A stretch of 52,958 bases of DNA from positions 1 to 52,958 of the forward strand of contig CANFEY010000031.1 in assembly GCA_947446025.1 (NCBI GenBank). The letters are read 5' to 3'. Both the position numbers and the translations under genes were made by a program. Of this stretch, positions 41,262 through 50,910 are shown piece after piece. This stretch comes from Bryobacterales bacterium (GTDB taxonomy: Bacteria; Acidobacteriota; Terriglobia; Bryobacterales; Bryobacteraceae). The notes beneath the pieces were generated by a model. The model made no database searches and had not been told where the DNA came from. It saw nothing but the letters and a program-made list of their open reading frames with translations. Every line of letters starts with the position of its first letter. Within the stretch, counting starts at the first letter, position 1.

Positions 41262-43994
41262 ATGAAGAACTACGTATACAACTTTGGCGGCGGGACAGCG
41301 GACGGCGACGGCAAGATGAAGGAAGTGCTGGGCGGCAAGGGAGCCGGCCTGGCGGAGATGAGCAAGGCTGGCGTTCCTGTGCCTCCTGGCTTCACCATCT
41401 CGACCGAGGTTTGCAACATTTTCTTTGAGAACGGCAACAAGGTTCCCAAGGACATCAATGACCAGGTTCTGGTGGGCTTGGCGAAATTGGAGAAGCAGAT
41501 CGGCAAGAAGCTGGGCGATCCGAAGAATCCGCTGTTGGTCAGCGTGCGCAGCGGTGCGAAGTTCTCCATGCCGGGCATGATGAACACGATTCTCAACCTC
41601 GGCTTGAATGATGTGACGGTTGAGGGTCTGGCGAAGTTGAGCGGCAATCCGCGTTTCGCTTACGATAGCTACCGGCGCTTTATCCAGATGTTCGGTCAGG
41701 TGGCGCTGGACATGGATATGGAGAAGTTCGACCACATCTTTGATTCGCGCAAGAAGAAAGCCAAGGTCAAGATGGACACGGACCTGACGGCCGCTGACTT
41801 GCAGGCGATCATTGTGGACTACAAGAAGCTGGTGCTGCAGGATACCAAGAAGCCGTTTCCGCAGGATGCGCATGTGCAACTCGCGATGTCGCGCGACGCA
41901 GTGTTTCGCAGCTGGTGGAATCCGAAGGCGTCGTATTACCGCAAGATGGAGAAGATTCCGGATGAGATCGGCACTGCGGCCAGTGTGCAGGCGATGGTGT
42001 TCGGCAACATCGGCGATGATTCGGCGACGGGCGTGGGCTTCACGCGCAATCCGTTGACCGGCGAGAAAGAATTCTGGGGCGAGTTCCTGATCAACGCGCA
42101 GGGCGAGGACGTGGTGGCGGGCATCCGTACACCGGAGCCGTTGGCGGATTTGCAGAAGCTGATGCCGGAAGCTTACGCGCAGCTGCACAAGATCACGGAG
42201 AGCCTGGAGAACTACTACCGGGACATGCAGGATTTTGAGTTTACGATTGAACAGGGCAAGCTGTACATGCTGCAAACCCGCAATGGCAAGCGCACTGGTC
42301 CCGCTGCGGTCCGTGTGGCAGTGGATCTGGTCAAGGAGAAGTTGATCGATAAGCGCGAGGCTGTGTTACGCGTGGCTCCGGCGCAGCTGGATCAGTTGTT
42401 ACATCCGGTGTTCGATGGTCCGTCGCTGAAGAAGTTGTCGGAGATTGCTACCGGAATTTCGGCGAGTCCGGGCGCTGCTGTGGGACGCGCGGCGTTCTCG
42501 GCGGATGATGCGGTGGTGATGTCGGCGAAGGGGCCGGTGATTTTGGTCCGCAAAGAGACTACGCCCGACGACATTCATGGCATGGACGTGGCTCGCGGGA
42601 TTTTGACTGCGGTCGGCGGGAAGAGTTCGCACGCGGCGGTGGTGGCTCGCGGTATGGGGCGGCCTTGCATCGTGGGCGCGGGATCGATTTCGATCAACGA
42701 ACACGGCAAGCAGTTCTCCGTTCAGGCCAAGGGCAAGCAGGTTGTGGTCAAGGCCGGAGACTGGATTTCGATGGACGGTGCTACGGGCAAGGTCTACTTG
42801 GGCCAGGCGTCGACGAATGATCCGGATCCGAATTCGGCGCACTTCGGTACGTTGATGAAGTGGGCGGACGAGTTCCGCGGTAAGTTTGGCGTGCGCGCGA
42901 ATGCGGATATTCCGCGTGACGCGAAGGCGGCGCGTTTGTTCGGTGCCGAGGGTATCGGTCTGTGCCGCACGGAGCACATGTTTTTCGCGGAAGACCGGAT
43001 TCCATTGGTCCAGGCGATGATTCTGGCGCGCGATGAGAAGACCCGGCGCAAGGCTTTGGCGAAGCTGCTGCCCATGCAGAAGAAGGATTTCGCGGGGCTC
43101 TTCAAGGCGATGGACGGATTCCCGGTGGTGATCCGCACGCTGGATCCGCCGCTGCATGAATTCCTGCCGAAGCGTGAGGACCTGATGGTGGATCAGGCGC
43201 GTTTCCCGCACGCGACCAAGGCGCAGAAGAAGGAGATGTCCGAAAAGTATCGCATGAAGGTCGGCGATCTGAAGAAGGGCATTCCGGAGCTGCTGCATCG
43301 CGTGGAAGAGCTGCACGAATTCAATCCGATGCTCGGTCATCGTGGGTGCCGGCTCGGGATCACGTATCCTGAGATCACGGAGATGCAGGCTCGGGCGATC
43401 TTTGAAGCGGCTGCGGAAGTTTCCAAGAAGGGAATCAAGGTGATTCCCGAGGTCATGATTCCGCTGATCGGCAGCGTGAAGGAGTTGGAGCATCAGAAGG
43501 AAATCGTGGTGCGCATCGCCAAGGAAGTTCTCACCAAGGCGGGCGTCAAGAACCTGCACTATATGGTGGGCACGATGATCGAGATTCCGCGCGCGGCGAT
43601 CACGGCGGATGAGATTGCTCGCGAGGCGGAGTTCTTCAGCTTCGGTACCAACGATCTGACGCAGACCACGATGGGGCTGTCCCGCGACGACTATACGAAG
43701 TTCTCAGGTCACTACGAATCCATCAAGGTGTTCAAGGCTGACCCGTTCGCCTCGATCGACCAGGGCGGCGTCGGCAAGATCATCGAGATGGCGATCAAGT
43801 TGGGGCGCAGCACTCGTCCTGATATCGAAATCGGTATCTGCGGAGAGCATGGCGGCGATCCGAGCTCGGTTGAGTTCTGCTATCGCGTGGGTATGGATTA
43901 CGTTTCGTGCTCGCCGTACCGTGTGCCGATCGCGCGGTTGGCGGCGGCGCAGGCGGCGTTGGCGGATAAGACGGAGTCGATGCGTACGGCTTAG
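41262..43994 (+). CDS. ppdK: Pyruvate, phosphate dikinase
   Basis: 910 residues, normal for PpdK. N-terminal ATP-grasp domain (LLVSVRSGAKFSMPGMMNTILNLGLN), swivelling phosphohistidine domain with GGKSSHAAVVARGMG (His457) and C-terminal TIM barrel with GICGEHGGDPSS (Cys860). It interconverts pyruvate, ATP and Pi with phosphoenolpyruvate, AMP and PPi, for gluconeogenesis or PPi-linked glycolysis. It is last in the recO-glyQS block and convergent with the peptidase gene. Confidence 0.97.
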   Translation: MKNYVYNFGGGTADGDGKMKEVLGGKGAGLAEMSKAGVPVPPGFTISTEVCNIFFENGNKVPKDINDQVLVGLAKLEKQIGKKLGDPKNPLLVSVRSGAKFSMPGMMNTILNLGLNDVTVEGLAKLSGNPRFAYDSYRRFIQMFGQVALDMDMEKFDHIFDSRKKKAKVKMDTDLTAADLQAIIVDYKKLVLQDTKKPFPQDAHVQLAMSRDAVFRSWWNPKASYYRKMEKIPDEIGTAASVQAMVFGNIGDDSATGVGFTRNPLTGEKEFWGEFLINAQGEDVVAGIRTPEPLADLQKLMPEAYAQLHKITESLENYYRDMQDFEFTIEQGKLYMLQTRNGKRTGPAAVRVAVDLVKEKLIDKREAVLRVAPAQLDQLLHPVFDGPSLKKLSEIATGISASPGAAVGRAAFSADDAVVMSAKGPVILVRKETTPDDIHGMDVARGILTAVGGKSSHAAVVARGMGRPCIVGAGSISINEHGKQFSVQAKGKQVVVKAGDWISMDGATGKVYLGQASTNDPDPNSAHFGTLMKWADEFRGKFGVRANADIPRDAKAARLFGAEGIGLCRTEHMFFAEDRIPLVQAMILARDEKTRRKALAKLLPMQKKDFAGLFKAMDGFPVVIRTLDPPLHEFLPKREDLMVDQARFPHATKAQKKEMSEKYRMKVGDLKKGIPELLHRVEELHEFNPMLGHRGCRLGITYPEITEMQARAIFEAAAEVSKKGIKVIPEVMIPLIGSVKELEHQKEIVVRIAKEVLTKAGVKNLHYMVGTMIEIPRAAITADEIAREAEFFSFGTNDLTQTTMGLSRDDYTKFSGHYESIKVFKADPFASIDQGGVGKIIEMAIKLGRSTRPDIEIGICGEHGGDPSSVEFCYRVGMDYVSCSPYRVPIARLAAAQAALADKTESMRTA

Positions 43995-44006
43995 TTTCTC
44001 GCGTTG

Positions 44007-45041
44007 TTAGTTTGTGGGGGCCGGATGCAGTTTGCGTCCGGCCTCTACGTATTTGCGGGCGGGCGCGTAGGATTCGTTCCACTTCGGAGGCTCGGCGTTG
44101 GAGGCTAGTTTGAGCAGGCCGAGGGCGATGGCCTTGTCGACGGCAGCCATGTTTTCGTAGTCGATTTTGTCGGCTGTGTCGCTGACCTTGTGATAGTCGG
44201 GGAAGTCGTAGGCGACGCTGAGGGTGTGGGCGGGGATGCCTAGGTCGGCCAGGGATTGGTTGTCGCTGCGGCTGAAATAGGCATCGCTCGACGTGGCGTC
44301 TTTCCAGATGCGGACGCCCGCGGCTTGCGCGGCATCGGCCAGGATGGCGGGCAGGTTGGAGAAATCGAAGCCGGTGACGTTGGCTCCTTTGACTTGCGGT
44401 CCGTTCGATGCGTCGGTGCGGCCGATTTGTTCGAGGTTCAATTGCGCGAGGGTGGAGGCGATGGGGACTAGCGGATGTTGTCCGTAGTAACGCGAGCCGA
44501 GCAAGCCGCGCTCCTCACCGAAGAAGGTGACGAAGAGGATGCTGCGCTTGGGTTTCGCCTTAACCAGTGCGCGGGCGAGCTCAATGACGCTGACCGCGCC
44601 GCTGGCGTCGTCGTTGGCTCCGTTGAAGATGCGGTCGTCGCCGGCCGCGGAGGTGCCGATGTGGTCGTAGTGGCTGGAGACGATGATGTAGGTGTCTCGC
44701 AGTTTTCGATCTGAACCCCGCAAGAGGCCGACTACGTTGCGGACCGTTGCCGGAGCATCGGCGGGAAGGTTGCGTTTCCAATTGCCGGGCAGGTCAGCCA
44801 CCGCAGCAGTTTGAAAGAAGCTGCCGTCGACGGGTTGGAGCTTGGCCTTCTTGAACTGATCCGCGATGTAATCGGCAGCCTTGTCCAAGCCACGGGACGG
44901 AGTGGCGCGGCCTTCGAGTTCGTCGGAGGCAAGGTAGGTAAGGTTCGCGCGCAAGGAATCCGCGGTGATTGGGCCGAGTTTTTGGCCATACGCGGCGGCG
45001 GCGAAGAGAACTACGAGTTGTCTTGAAATTCCTCGAGCCAT
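44007..45041 (-). CDS. Exported M28-family zinc aminopeptidase
   Basis: 344 residues. ATG 45041 gives a signal peptide (about 1-19); it overlaps the 3' end of iscX by 31 bases, and the frame is open further 5' inside that gene. Zinc motifs of M28 are complete: SSHYDHIG, NGANDDASG, FFGEERGLLGS and the distal DFPDYHKVSDT. It should remove N-terminal residues from peptides outside the cytoplasm. Although it follows the isc genes, a link to Fe-S assembly is unlikely. Confidence 0.85.
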   Translation of the reverse strand: MARGISRQLVVLFAAAAYGQKLGPITADSLRANLTYLASDELEGRATPSRGLDKAADYIADQFKKAKLQPVDGSFFQTAAVADLPGNWKRNLPADAPATVRNVVGLLRGSDRKLRDTYIIVSSHYDHIGTSAAGDDRIFNGANDDASGAVSVIELARALVKAKPKRSILFVTFFGEERGLLGSRYYGQHPLVPIASTLAQLNLEQIGRTDASNGPQVKGANVTGFDFSNLPAILADAAQAAGVRIWKDATSSDAYFSRSDNQSLADLGIPAHTLSVAYDFPDYHKVSDTADKIDYENMAAVDKAIALGLLKLASNAEPPKWNESYAPARKYVEAGRKLHPAPTN

Positions 45042-45226
45042 AACATTTGGATCCGTTCTAATTTGGCCTCGTTTGATTTTAGCGGATCGTCGCCGAAGTC
45101 GGCGAGTTCGGTGATCCACTTATGGAGGTCGGTGAAGCGGATGTGCGTGGGGTCGAGGTCGGGGAACTTCTCGTAGAGCGAGAGGGCGATGTCTTCGAAG
45201 TTGTCCCAGGTGAGCTTATTGGGCAT
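45011..45226 (-). CDS. iscX: Fe-S assembly protein IscX
   Basis: 71 residues: [62 protein letters not shown] is a full-length, highly typical IscX (YfhJ). It binds IscS and iron and tunes cluster assembly. It overlaps the end of hscA by 11 bases. The ferredoxin gene (fdx) that usually stands between hscA and iscX in proteobacteria is missing. Confidence 0.95.
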   Translation of the reverse strand: MPNKLTWDNFEDIALSLYEKFPDLDPTHIRFTDLHKWITELADFGDDPLKSNEAKLERIQMLWLEEFQDNS

Positions 45227-47057
45227 CGATGTGTGTCCCTTCCAAGGCCTTGCCGATGGCGGAGTTCATGATGGCTTCGGCCAGGGATTGCGTGGCGATG
45301 TCGACGCCTTCAATCTTTGCGCGGATCAGTAAATGATCGTCCCCATGATAGACGACCTGGAGTTCGGCCATGGCGCGGTCAATGCCGGCGCGGTCTTCGT
45401 CGGTGAGAGTGAGGTAGGACGCATCTTCGCGAGCCTTGTTGGTCGCCCCCATGACGGCGTCGGCTTCCACGCGAGCCTCGCGGACCTGGCGTTCCTTGAG
45501 GTCTTCTTCGGCATTGGCGTAGGATTCGAGAATCATCGCCTCGACTTGGTCGTCGTTGAGGCCATAGGAAGGTTTCACTTCGATGGTCTGCTCGGTGCCG
45601 GCGCGTAGATCCTTGGCGGTGACGCTGAGGATGCCGTTGGCGTCGATCAGAAAGCGGACTTGCACGCGAGCCATGCCTGCGGGCATGGGCGGAATGCCCT
45701 TGAGGTCGAAGCGGGCGAGGCTGCGGCAGTCTTTTACGAGTTCGCGTTCGCCCTGCACTACGTGGATGAGTACGTTGGTCTGACCGTCGACGCCGTTGGT
45801 GAAGAGTTCGGTCTCTGACGCGGGGATGGTGGAGTTGCGGTGGATGAGTTTGGACACGAGACCGCCCATGGTTTCGATGCCGAGTGAGAGAGGAGTGACG
45901 TCGAGGAGTAGCGCGTCGGTGACGTCGCCGCTGAGGACTCCGGCTTGCACGGCGGCACCGAGGGCGACCACTTCATCGGGGTTGAGTTCGGTGTGCGGGC
46001 GCTTCTTGAAGAGCTTTTCCACGGCGGACCGCACCAGTGGGATACGCGTGGAGCCGCCGACCATCACGACTTCGTCGATTTGTTCGGGGGTGACGCCGGC
46101 GTCTTGGATGCAGCCACGGCACGGCGCGAGAGTGCGGTCAATGATGGGCTCGATGAGCTTGTTGAACAGCTCGACGTTGATTTGGCGTTGGTAGGTTTTG
46201 TCGCCGTAGGTGAGGTCGATGGTCGCGGCGGGCGCGAAGGAGAGGGCTTCCTTGGCGAGGATAACGGCTCGGCGGAGCAGTTGGACGGCTTCGGGCTTGC
46301 CGGAGATGTCTTCGTTCCACTCAGATTGAATGTCTTCGAGCGCGATTTTCAGCAGCAGGTTGTCGATGTCGTCGCCACCGAGGTGAGTGTCGCCGTTGGT
46401 GGCGAGGACCTCGAAGATGCCGTCGTGCAGGCGCAGGATGGAGATGTCAAAGGTGCCGCCGCCGAAGTCGTAGACGGCGATGAGACCCTGGTTGCGTTTG
46501 TCCAGTCCGTAGGCGAGCGCGGCTGCGGTGGGTTCGTTGACCAGGCGAAGCACTTCAAGTCCCGCGATGCGACCGGCGTCTTTTGTGGCTTGGCGTTGCG
46601 CGTCGTTGAAGTAAGCGGGGACGGTGATGACGGCTTGATCGACGGGGCCGCCGAGGACTTCTTCCGCGTCGAGTTTCAGCTTGCGCAGGATATGCGCAGA
46701 GATTTCGGGCGGGGTCAGGATCTTGTCGCCGATTTGAAGCTGCAGCACGGATTCACTGCCGGGGGCGATGTGGAAAGGGAAGAGCTTCAGCTCGTCTTGG
46801 ATGTCGGCGAGGCCGCGGCCCATCAGGCGCTTGACGGAGTAGACGGCGCTGGCGGAATCGGTGATGAGGCGCTCACGGGCTTCGGCTCCGGCGATGATTT
46901 CGCCTGAGGGGAGCACGGAGACAACGCTCGGGACGATGCCGGAGAGGATGCGCGGGCCGGTGAGGTCCATGACGGACACGAGGCTGTTGGTGGTGCCGAG
47001 GTCGATGCCGACGATGTGGGATTTGGATTCGCCGAAGTCAATTTGCAGAGTGGACAT
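45216..47057 (-). CDS. hscA: Fe-S cluster assembly chaperone HscA (Hsp70)
   Basis: 613 residues. Hsp70 motifs are clear: [48 protein letters not shown] and [12 protein letters not shown]. The position between hscB and iscX, the length and the absence of the long DnaK C-terminal tail mark it as HscA rather than DnaK. It uses ATP to release clusters from IscU. It overlaps hscB by 20 bases. Confidence 0.95.
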   Translation of the reverse strand: MSTLQIDFGESKSHIVGIDLGTTNSLVSVMDLTGPRILSGIVPSVVSVLPSGEIIAGAEARERLITDSASAVYSVKRLMGRGLADIQDELKLFPFHIAPGSESVLQLQIGDKILTPPEISAHILRKLKLDAEEVLGGPVDQAVITVPAYFNDAQRQATKDAGRIAGLEVLRLVNEPTAAALAYGLDKRNQGLIAVYDFGGGTFDISILRLHDGIFEVLATNGDTHLGGDDIDNLLLKIALEDIQSEWNEDISGKPEAVQLLRRAVILAKEALSFAPAATIDLTYGDKTYQRQINVELFNKLIEPIIDRTLAPCRGCIQDAGVTPEQIDEVVMVGGSTRIPLVRSAVEKLFKKRPHTELNPDEVVALGAAVQAGVLSGDVTDALLLDVTPLSLGIETMGGLVSKLIHRNSTIPASETELFTNGVDGQTNVLIHVVQGERELVKDCRSLARFDLKGIPPMPAGMARVQVRFLIDANGILSVTAKDLRAGTEQTIEVKPSYGLNDDQVEAMILESYANAEEDLKERQVREARVEADAVMGATNKAREDASYLTLTDEDRAGIDRAMAELQVVYHGDDHLLIRAKIEGVDIATQSLAEAIMNSAIGKALEGTHIDAQ

Positions 47058-47568
47058 GAAGTTCTTTCTCGACGTCGCGGACTAAGTTGGAGACGTAGCG
47101 GCGGCGGTTTAGGGCGGCTCGGATTTGGTCGAGCTTGGCTGGGCCGGGCGCTGCGTCGTGATGAATGAAGAGCGAGGCTAATTCGGTGTCTGACACCATT
47201 TGCATACTTCGGAATTTGGCGGCGGATTGTTCAAGCTGGGCGCGGACGGACGCGTCTCCGTCGCGGAGTTCTTCGAGGGCCATGTTGAGTTCGAAGACTT
47301 CTTCGAGCAATTCGGCGGGGGCGTCTTTGGAGAGTTCGATTCCGCGTTCTTTGAGGAAGTATTCGGCGCGCGAAACGGGGTCGCGCAGGGTGCGGTAGGC
47401 GTCGTTTAGCACGGCGGTCATCTCTAGTGCTAGGTCTTGTTCGGCGGCGCTGGCGCGGCTGAATTTATCAGGATGCCATTGACGGCTGCGTTCATAGAAG
47501 TGTTTCTTCACCTCTTCCATGTGGAGCGCGAGCGCGGGCTCGAGGCCGAGAGCTTCGTACAGCTTCAT
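47038..47568 (-). CDS. hscB: Fe-S co-chaperone HscB (J-domain)
   Basis: 176 residues from ATG 47568. J-domain with HPD at 32-34 ([12 protein letters not shown]) and the C-terminal three-helix IscU-binding part ([15 protein letters not shown]). It brings IscU to HscA. The start shares a base with the iscA stop (TAATG); ten further codons are open upstream but lie inside iscA. Confidence 0.93.
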   Translation of the reverse strand: MKLYEALGLEPALALHMEEVKKHFYERSRQWHPDKFSRASAAEQDLALEMTAVLNDAYRTLRDPVSRAEYFLKERGIELSKDAPAELLEEVFELNMALEELRDGDASVRAQLEQSAAKFRSMQMVSDTELASLFIHHDAAPGPAKLDQIRAALNRRRYVSNLVRDVEKELHVHSAN

Positions 47569-47909
47569 TACGCGGAGAAGGAGGTCCCGCAGCCACAACT
47601 CTTCTTGGCATGGGGATTCTCAAAGACGAATCCGGACTGCATGAGCGAGTCTTTCCAATCGAGGGTCATGCCGTCGAGGAAGACCAGGCTCTTGGGGTCA
47701 ATGAAGACGCTCACATCGTCGAACTGCATCACCGTGTCGGTTGCGCGCGGCTTGGGGTCGAACTTGAACTGGTAGCTGAGGCCGGAGCATCCGCCGCCGA
47801 GCACACCCAGACGCAATCCGCCGGTGACGCCTTGTTTCTTGAAGGCGTCCCGGATCTTATCCACCGCTTTGGGAGTGACGGTGATAGCAGCTGATGTTTC
47901 CGTGGTCAT
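47568..47909 (-). CDS. iscA: A-type Fe-S carrier IscA
   Basis: 113 residues. The three conserved cysteines are C41 (GGGCSGLSY), C105 and C107 (SCGCG). It carries [4Fe-4S] or iron to targets. The N-terminus has a short extension (MTTETSAAI) compared with E. coli IscA. It follows iscU by five bases and is coupled to hscB. Confidence 0.95.
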   Translation of the reverse strand: MTTETSAAITVTPKAVDKIRDAFKKQGVTGGLRLGVLGGGCSGLSYQFKFDPKPRATDTVMQFDDVSVFIDPKSLVFLDGMTLDWKDSLMQSGFVFENPHAKKSCGCGTSFSA

Positions 47910-47914
47910 ACGAT

Positions 47915-48304
47915 TTAGACGTGTGCGGACTTCTTTTTATAGTCGTCGATGGCGGCCTTGATCGCGTCTTCGGCCAGCACAGAGCAGTGAATCTTCACCG
48001 GCGGCAGGCTGAGTTCGTTGACGATGTCTGTATTCTTGATGGCGAGGGCTTCGTCGACTGTCTTGCCGCGCAGCCATTCGGTGGCGAGGGATGAACTCGC
48101 GATGGCGCTGCCGCAGCCGAAGGTTTTGAACTTGGCTTCTTCGATGATGCCCGTGGTCGGGTTGACCTTTACCTGGAGCTTCATCACGTCACCGCATTCG
48201 GGCGCGCCCACCATGCCGGTGCCGACGGTGGGGTCGGCTTTGTCGAGCGAACCCACGTTGCGCGGGTGATTGTAGTGGTCGAGAACTTTTTCAGAGTAAG
48301 CCAT
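47915..48304 (-). CDS. iscU: Fe-S scaffold IscU
   Basis: 129 residues. Cluster ligands C37 (GAPECGDV), C64 (TFGCGSAIASSS) and C107 with H106 (IHCSVLAEDAIK) are all present, as is the LPPVK motif read by HscA. It is the scaffold on which IscS-derived sulfur and iron are assembled. A purine-rich GAAGGA precedes the ATG. Confidence 0.97.
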   Translation of the reverse strand: MAYSEKVLDHYNHPRNVGSLDKADPTVGTGMVGAPECGDVMKLQVKVNPTTGIIEEAKFKTFGCGSAIASSSLATEWLRGKTVDEALAIKNTDIVNELSLPPVKIHCSVLAEDAIKAAIDDYKKKSAHV

Positions 48305-48322
48305 ATTGTGTCCTTCTTTAAC

Positions 48323-49537
48323 CTAATGCGCGGTCCACTGGACCTTGGTCAAATCGATTCCTTCTTTATGCATTTCGTAGAGCGGCGAAAGTTCGCGCAA
48401 CTTTTCCACGACTTCGATCACTTTGCCGGCCACGTAGTCCACTTCCTCTTCCGTGTTGAAACGGCCAAGACCGAATCGGATGGAAGAGTGTGCGATGTCG
48501 TCGCCCGCGCCCAGGGCCTTTAATACGTAGCTGGGTTCGAGCGTAGCCGAGGTGCAGGCAGAGCCGCTAGAGACGGCAATGTCATTGATGCCCATTAGAA
48601 GCGATTCGCCTTCGACGAACGCGAAGCTGATGTTCAGGTTGTTGGGCAGGCGTGATTCCATGGTGCCGTTGATGTAGACTTCGTCGAGAGCGCCCATCAA
48701 CTTGTCTTTGAGCTTGTCGCGCATGTACGCCATGCGTTTCGATTCGGCGGGCATCTCGGCTTGCGCGATGGCGCAGGCTTCGCCGAGTCCGACGATGCCG
48801 GTGACGTTGAGCGTGCCGGAGCGCATGCCGCGCTCATGGCCGCCGCCGTCGATTTGCGCACTGAGTTGGACGCGCGGGCCTTTGCGGCGGACGTAGAGAG
48901 CGCCGACGCCCTTGGGTCCGTAGATTTTGTGGCCGCTGATGGAGAGCAGGTCGATGTTGTCGGCGATCACGTTCACCGGGATCTTGCCAGCCGCTTGCAC
49001 CGCGTCGGTGTGGAACAAAACGCCGCGTTCCTTGGCGATTTTGCCGATTTCGGCAACGGGCTGCACCACGCCGATTTCATTGTTGGCGTACATGATGCTG
49101 ATGAGGATGGTCTTGTCGGTGATGGCGTCGCGCAGCTGTTGCAGGTCTACCAGGCCGTTGGTTTGGACTTGGAGGTAGGTGACGCGGCAGCCTTCTTTTT
49201 CGAGGCGCTTGCAGGTATCGAGCGTGGCCTTGTGTTCCGTGGCGGCGGTGATGATGTGGTTGCCCTTTTCGGCGTACATCTCCGCAATGCCCTTGATGGC
49301 CAGGTTGTTCGATTCGGTTGCGCCGCTGGTGAAGACGATTTCCTTGGCGGTTGCACCGATAAGGCTCGCGATCTGCTTGCGGGCTTTTTCGACGGCGTCT
49401 TCGGCTTGCCAGCCGAAGCTGTGGTTGCGGCTGGCGGGGTTGCCGAAGACTTCGGTGAAGTACGGGCGCATCGCCTCAAACACGCGCGGGTCAACCGGCG
49501 TGGTGGCGTGGTAATCCATGTAGATAGGGAATTTCAT
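48323..49537 (-). CDS. iscS: Cysteine desulfurase IscS
   Basis: 404 residues. PLP lysine K204 ([10 protein letters not shown]) and catalytic C328 in [17 protein letters not shown], at the same number as in E. coli. It supplies sulfane sulfur for Fe-S clusters and tRNA thiolation. Its ATG overlaps the iscR stop (ATGA at 49534-49537). Confidence 0.97.
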   Translation of the reverse strand: MKFPIYMDYHATTPVDPRVFEAMRPYFTEVFGNPASRNHSFGWQAEDAVEKARKQIASLIGATAKEIVFTSGATESNNLAIKGIAEMYAEKGNHIITAATEHKATLDTCKRLEKEGCRVTYLQVQTNGLVDLQQLRDAITDKTILISIMYANNEIGVVQPVAEIGKIAKERGVLFHTDAVQAAGKIPVNVIADNIDLLSISGHKIYGPKGVGALYVRRKGPRVQLSAQIDGGGHERGMRSGTLNVTGIVGLGEACAIAQAEMPAESKRMAYMRDKLKDKLMGALDEVYINGTMESRLPNNLNISFAFVEGESLLMGINDIAVSSGSACTSATLEPSYVLKALGAGDDIAHSSIRFGLGRFNTEEEVDYVAGKVIEVVEKLRELSPLYEMHKEGIDLTKVQWTAH

Positions 49538-50028
49538 GTTCGTGGCCTGACGTTTGATAGAGATGCCGGAGACGCTTGTTGGATGCTGGAAACCATTCCA
49601 GGGATGCTGGGAATCGCCATGTCATCCGAAGATAGATCCGCGACGCTGATGCTGGAGAGCAGGCGCAGGATACCTTCGTGGACTTTGCGCAGCGGTTCGC
49701 GCACAGGGCACAGTTGGCTCTGGTCGCATTGATGCTGGTCGGCGTGTTCGGTGAAGCAGTGGGTCAGGATGATGGGTCCATCGATGCTGCGGATGACTTC
49801 CAGGGCGTTGATGTCGTGCGGATCGCGCGACAGACGGTAGCCACCGGTTGCGCCTTGCTCGGAAACCAGTAGTCCGTTGCGTACCAAAGTTTGTAGAACT
49901 TTCGAGAGCAAGGGCAGGGGAATGCGGTACTGGTCGGCGATGTCCTTGGCCGAGGCTGTGCGCGTCTGCCGCGAAAGGTGGCGGAGGGCGATCAATCCGT
50001 AGTCGGCTTTTTTAGTGAGTTTCAGCAT
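49534..50028 (-). CDS. iscR: Rrf2-family Fe-S regulator IscR
   Basis: 164 residues. ATG 50028 starts [19 protein letters not shown], the usual N-terminus; 18 more codons are open upstream but cross the promoter. The winged helix and the three cluster cysteines C91, C101 and C107 ([23 protein letters not shown]) are present, though the first spacing (nine residues) is longer than in E. coli (five). It probably senses Fe-S status and represses this operon. It leads the isc cluster. Confidence 0.92.
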   Translation of the reverse strand: MLKLTKKADYGLIALRHLSRQTRTASAKDIADQYRIPLPLLSKVLQTLVRNGLLVSEQGATGGYRLSRDPHDINALEVIRSIDGPIILTHCFTEHADQHQCDQSQLCPVREPLRKVHEGILRLLSSISVADLSSDDMAIPSIPGMVSSIQQASPASLSNVRPRT

Positions 50029-50030
50029 GG

Positions 50031-50047
50031 TGGACTGTTTCGGTCCA
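50031..50047. promoter_or_regulatory. Candidate operator in the iscR leader
   Basis: TGGAC-tgtttcg-GTCCA: perfect 5 bp arms with 7-base spacing, in the iscR leader just past the expected transcription start. Site and symmetry suit IscR autoregulation, but the sequence is not the E. coli type 1 motif. Confidence 0.35.
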
Positions 50048-50053
50048 AGATTA

Positions 50054-50082
50054 ACTTTAGCAGCCGGGGCCTTAGCTGTCAA
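50054..50082 (-). promoter_or_regulatory. Sigma-70-type promoter of the isc operon
   Basis: On the minus strand TTGACA (50077-50082), a 17-base spacer and TAAAGT (50054-50059). The -35 box is perfect. Transcription would begin about 50047, leaving a leader of about 19 bases before iscR. Confidence 0.7.
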
Positions 50083-50121
50083 GAAATCGTAAGTCTTTGA
50101 GTTACTATTGATTTAGAACCT

Positions 50122-50910
50122 ATGAGTGTGACGGTAAAACCGGTCCGCATCCCGGATTTTCTAGAAAAGAAGCGCCGGGGCGAGAGAATCGCGGTGCTCA
50201 CGGCCTATGACGCGACCATGGCCCGGCTGATTGACCGGGCGGGCGTGGACGCGATCCTGGTGGGCGATTCGCTGGGCATGGTGGTGATGGGGCACGAGAC
50301 CACGCTTGAGGTCACGATGGATGTGATGGTGCATCATACGCGCTCGGTTGCGAACGGGACACGGCACGCAGCGGTGATCGCGGACATGCCGTTCCTGAGT
50401 TACCAGACATCGGTGGCGGACGCGGTGCGGAACGCGGGGCGGCTCTTGGGTGAGGGGCACGCGGCGGCAGTGAAGCTGGAAGGCGGACGCGCGATGGTGG
50501 AGACGGTGGCTCGGCTGGTGGACGTCGGAATTCCGGTCATGGGGCATATCGGGATGACACCGCAGAGCGTGCATCGGTTGGGCGGGCATCAGAAGCTCGG
50601 GATGAGTGAGGCGGAGCGGCTACTCGAAGAAGCCAAGCTGCTGGAGCGGGCGGGCGTGTTTTCGATTGTACTGGAGCAGATTCCGAGCGAGGCTGCGGCG
50701 GCGATTACCAAGGCGGTGAGGGTGCCGACGATCGGCATCGGCGCGGGGCCGGATTGCGATGGGCAGGTGCTGGTGAGTTACGATGCGCTGGGATTGTTCG
50801 ACGAGTTTGTGCCGCCGTTCGTGAAGCACTACGCCAAGCTGGGCGAAGAAGTTGTGCGCGCCGCGGCGGAGTATGCGGCGGAAGTGCGCGACGGGCGTTT
50901 CCCCAAATGA
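50122..50910 (+). CDS. panB: 3-methyl-2-oxobutanoate hydroxymethyltransferase
   Basis: 262 residues. PanB motifs: LTAYDATMARLIDRAGVDAILVGDSLGMVVMGHETTL (metal ligand D49), VIADMPFLSY, AVKLEGG, GHIGMTPQSVH and TIGIGAGPDCDGQVLV. It makes ketopantoate from alpha-ketoisovalerate with methylene-THF for pantothenate and CoA. It is divergent from iscR and overlaps panC by ATGA (50907-50910). Confidence 0.97.
   Translation: MSVTVKPVRIPDFLEKKRRGERIAVLTAYDATMARLIDRAGVDAILVGDSLGMVVMGHETTLEVTMDVMVHHTRSVANGTRHAAVIADMPFLSYQTSVADAVRNAGRLLGEGHAAAVKLEGGRAMVETVARLVDVGIPVMGHIGMTPQSVHRLGGHQKLGMSEAERLLEEAKLLERAGVFSIVLEQIPSEAAAAITKAVRVPTIGIGAGPDCDGQVLVSYDALGLFDEFVPPFVKHYAKLGEEVVRAAAEYAAEVRDGRFPK

Noticed and set aside
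41067-43559. Two long minus-strand frames (402 and 386 codons) opposite glyS and ppdK
   Set aside because: Antisense to clear housekeeping genes; His/Arg/Leu-rich with no recognisable domain.
44019-44043. Ten-base-pair hairpin GGCCGGATGC/GCGTCCGGCC as a ppdK terminator
   Set aside because: It lies in the coding 3' end of the peptidase gene and no T-run follows on either strand.
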